From: Cercis canadensis
Taxonomy: Eukaryota > Streptophyta > Magnoliopsida > Fabales > Fabaceae
Assembly (NCBI GenBank): GCA_003255065.1
Contig: QAOA01003578.1
Span: 619,006-683,005, forward strand
Direction: 5' to 3'
DNA length: 64,000 bases
Each line of letters starts with the position of its first letter. Positions within the stretch are counted from its first letter, which is position 1. The notes below the pieces were generated by a model. It was given only the letters and a program-made list of their open reading frames with translations, had not been told where the DNA came from and did not search any database. This document shows positions 61,440 to 64,000 of this stretch, in pieces. A program made the position numbers and the translations under genes.

Positions 61440-64000
61440 TGAATGAGAATGAGATTCTTTGAGTGATAGTTTTATTAAGTATCATAAAGAGTAGAGACAC
61501 GCCACCCACAGAGAGAGAGAGAAAGAGAGAGACTTAACAAGCTGACACATGGGGTCATGAGGATGAAGGAGAGAGGTGGTTTTGGTTTATCTACAGAGGA
61601 CTGGGGACAGCTTTTGAGCTCATGGACACGCTCAGCTAGTTTGGCTTGGAGTTGTAGTGTGGGGATGGGGATCTGAAAATGGGTGTTTTTGTTATTGGGT
61701 GTTTGGTGTACTACTAACAGTGAAAAGAGTTGGGGAACTAAAGCTGGTAGGACAAGATGTTAGATATGAACTGAAAGTTTCCAAACTCCCTTTTTGCATT
61801 TGTGAGTTCCTTCTGCATGGCAACAAGCAAGAATTTTCTTTTATTTTTATACAATTATGAGTATCTATATCTATATTTTATCCCATATGTGAAAGATGAT
61901 AAATCCACAAGCTTTGTATACACAATTGTGCACTAACTTTGCTGTTGCAAAACCTGGTTTTAAACTAAATAAGTGTAGGTTCTGTCCGTCAATCTGTGAA
62001 ATATGGTAACAAAAAGTTTATGCATATATCATTACTCTCCTTATCTTTTGCCTTTTCTTTGTTTTGTTTAGTTGTGTCCCTTCAACCCCACTAGTTCCAC
62101 TCCTTCCCGTATCCTCCTCTCTTTCTTTCTCTCCATTTCTTCCTTCCCAATCAAAATTGAGATCTTCTAGTTTCTTAAAATGTTTATGGTCTCAGTGTCA
62201 CACCGTCCTTGCACAATAAGGGAAATAACCTAGACTAGAGAGAAATTTGGAATTCCATTCAGAACCATTTTTCTGAAATCTTTCCTGACTAGGATATTTA
62301 AACAATCAAACCTGTGAAATATCTAATTTCTTCTTTAAGAAATCCTTCTCCCCACCCCTTCCCCTAGTATTTGTATTTAAATATTAATTTTGTTAGTAAT
62401 AATATATTTCATGAAAAAACTATGTGTTGTTCTCATAGCTAGTAAGGATCAAGGAAAATTTATTATTTTATAGTTCCCTGCAAATTGCTTAAAGTTTTAA
62501 TTATTATTCCTTAAACTTCTAATGGTGTTAGTTTAGTCCTTGTATTTTTTTTCGTTATGCGTAATAAAGTTCTATGTCGATTGCTGTTTCACACTTGCTT
62601 TAGCTGGCATGGCATTTCTGAAGACAACTTTTACTGTGAATTTTGATAAAAATAAGGTATTGTCTTCAAGATGCATCAACAAGTTAATATGCCTTCATAG
62701 ATTGGCTTCCTCATGTAATGGGCCCCGTCGCTTGTTTTTCCTCTCATTAGACTAACACCTACCATGTTGTAATAAAATTTTGGCATTTATACTGTACTCT
62801 AAAATAAAATACTTCGTGTTCTTTCTAGGTTTGACGTTTATACCTTTTAGGATTTGTCTTTTTTTCTAATCTATAGCTTCTAGGAATTGAATACATATAC
62901 TTTATATACTGTATGATAATTTCCAAGCGCATGACATGATGTTTCACAAGTTTGTCATGCATTCATGTATACAAATACAACACCGTCCCATAAATTAAAT
63001 AAAAGAGAACTGCATCTTTTTTTTTTTTTTTGTAGGTTAAAAAATGCAACTATATATTTCACTTGCTACATATGCAATGTGATGATCATGCTCCAACTTT
63101 AGTCAAGAAAACAAATTTCAAAAGAACTAATTAAGATACATTTCTGTTAAAATGGTTTAGAAATAAATGCTCTAATTCCAATATGTAATTGCAATTCCCC
63201 GGCTCCATATATTAAATAAATAATGTCTAAGGGGACACGCCAAAAGTCTAAGTACTCGGTATTTTTTATTATAAAATTACCTAATCTCATTTTATGAAAT
63301 CAATCATTTTGTAGTTTTATAGACACTAACCATAGTTCAGTAGTCCTTTCAAATGGGATAGTTAAATATATCCTTCCAGTCGTATAAGCTTCACAAATAG
63401 AAATAATCTTTGACAACTAGTGTAAGAGGTTTAGAAAATTTGAGCCTTAAAACAAATGTTTACCTTCGCTTATAAGATTTAGGTTTAAATATTATTGCTA
63501 ATAGTTCATTTTAGATAAACAATCTGTAAGTATTACTGTAAGCCTTCATAAAAACTTGTGGTCCACTATGACCTTAGAATATATAGAACAGCCCCTATCA
63601 CCTTAAATTTTTATGTACAAGAAAAAAAAATGTTTAAATAGGCTGAATATATGTCTATTATAAAAAAATTGTGCAATAATTACAAGTGTACAAGTAATAC
63701 AACTCTTCATGAAAATGCATTTCCAAGACTACAGTGTTCCATTATCTTATTTTACGAGATTCATAATGACCCTTCAGCAATTTAAAAAAAAAAAAGAAAG
63801 AAAAATAAAAGATCGAGAATAATCCAAAATACATTTCTTACTAAGACAATTTGTGGTCGAGAACTTAGATTCGATTCTCACAGATAAAAATGACATCTTG
63901 TGAAATTATATACATGTAATGCTCCATTATATACAAAGAAAACTCAATGGTTTTAGGAGTTAAAAGTAATGATGAACCTCTTTAACTATTACTTCCCTAC
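61440..64000. other. JAGGED 3' region and AT-rich spacer
   Basis: The first few hundred bases should be the 3' untranslated region, including a GA-rich stretch at 61510-61530. Beyond about 62 kb the DNA is AT-rich with poly-T and poly-A runs (63019-63032, 63783-63794). Open frames at 61657-61860 and 62540-62755 have no recognisable domain. Confidence 0.55.

Overview
This is AT-rich nuclear DNA from a flowering plant. The genes are eudicot-like: introns are spliced, two nuclear genes encode chloroplast proteins (a Rubisco small-subunit pair and ribosomal protein L15), and there are plant-only families (CLE peptide, S1-type secreted protein, JAGGED zinc finger, CNL resistance gene). A woody rosid would fit, but no species can be named from the window. 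Coding sequence is a small part of the 64 kb. The rest is AT-rich spacer with short inverted-repeat transposons (MITEs), microsatellites and small tandem duplications.

Layout. 1.0-1.5 kb: a single-exon S-protein-homologue gene (+). 1.8-3.9 kb: two copies of a 550-bp Mutator-type MITE in opposite orientation, each with a perfect 9-bp target duplication. 7.0-7.3 kb: a CLE27-like signalling peptide gene (-). 7.3-17 kb: spacer with MITEs, one apparently nested in another. 17.2-21.3 kb: a DUF1218 membrane protein gene (-, three exons). 24.0-28.2 kb: a tandem rbcS pair, in which the first copy is open but lacks exactly 31 codons and the second is a clear pseudogene. 28.7-29.1 kb: an unrecognised small tryptophan-rich protein (-). 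36.5-38.4 kb: a three-exon conserved plant protein of unknown function (-), probably with an intron in its 5' leader. 45.2-46.4 kb: a decayed CC-NBS resistance gene (-). 47.4-51.0 kb: chloroplast ribosomal protein L15 (-, four exons). 54.9-56.3 kb: an LTR-like retroelement relic. 59.4-61.4 kb: a JAGGED-type C2H2 regulator (+), with a start codon apparently split by an intron and one GC-AG intron.

The genes do not form a pathway or cluster; only the rbcS pair is related by local duplication. I found no undescribed multi-gene system. The most useful observations are the two different defects of the rbcS pair, the unusual splice structure of the JAGGED gene, the TSD-bounded MITE families, and a run of assembly joins (a single N between near-identical direct repeats) that add false sequence at several places. 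There is also one 122-base N gap. No tRNA, rRNA or CRISPR array was seen.
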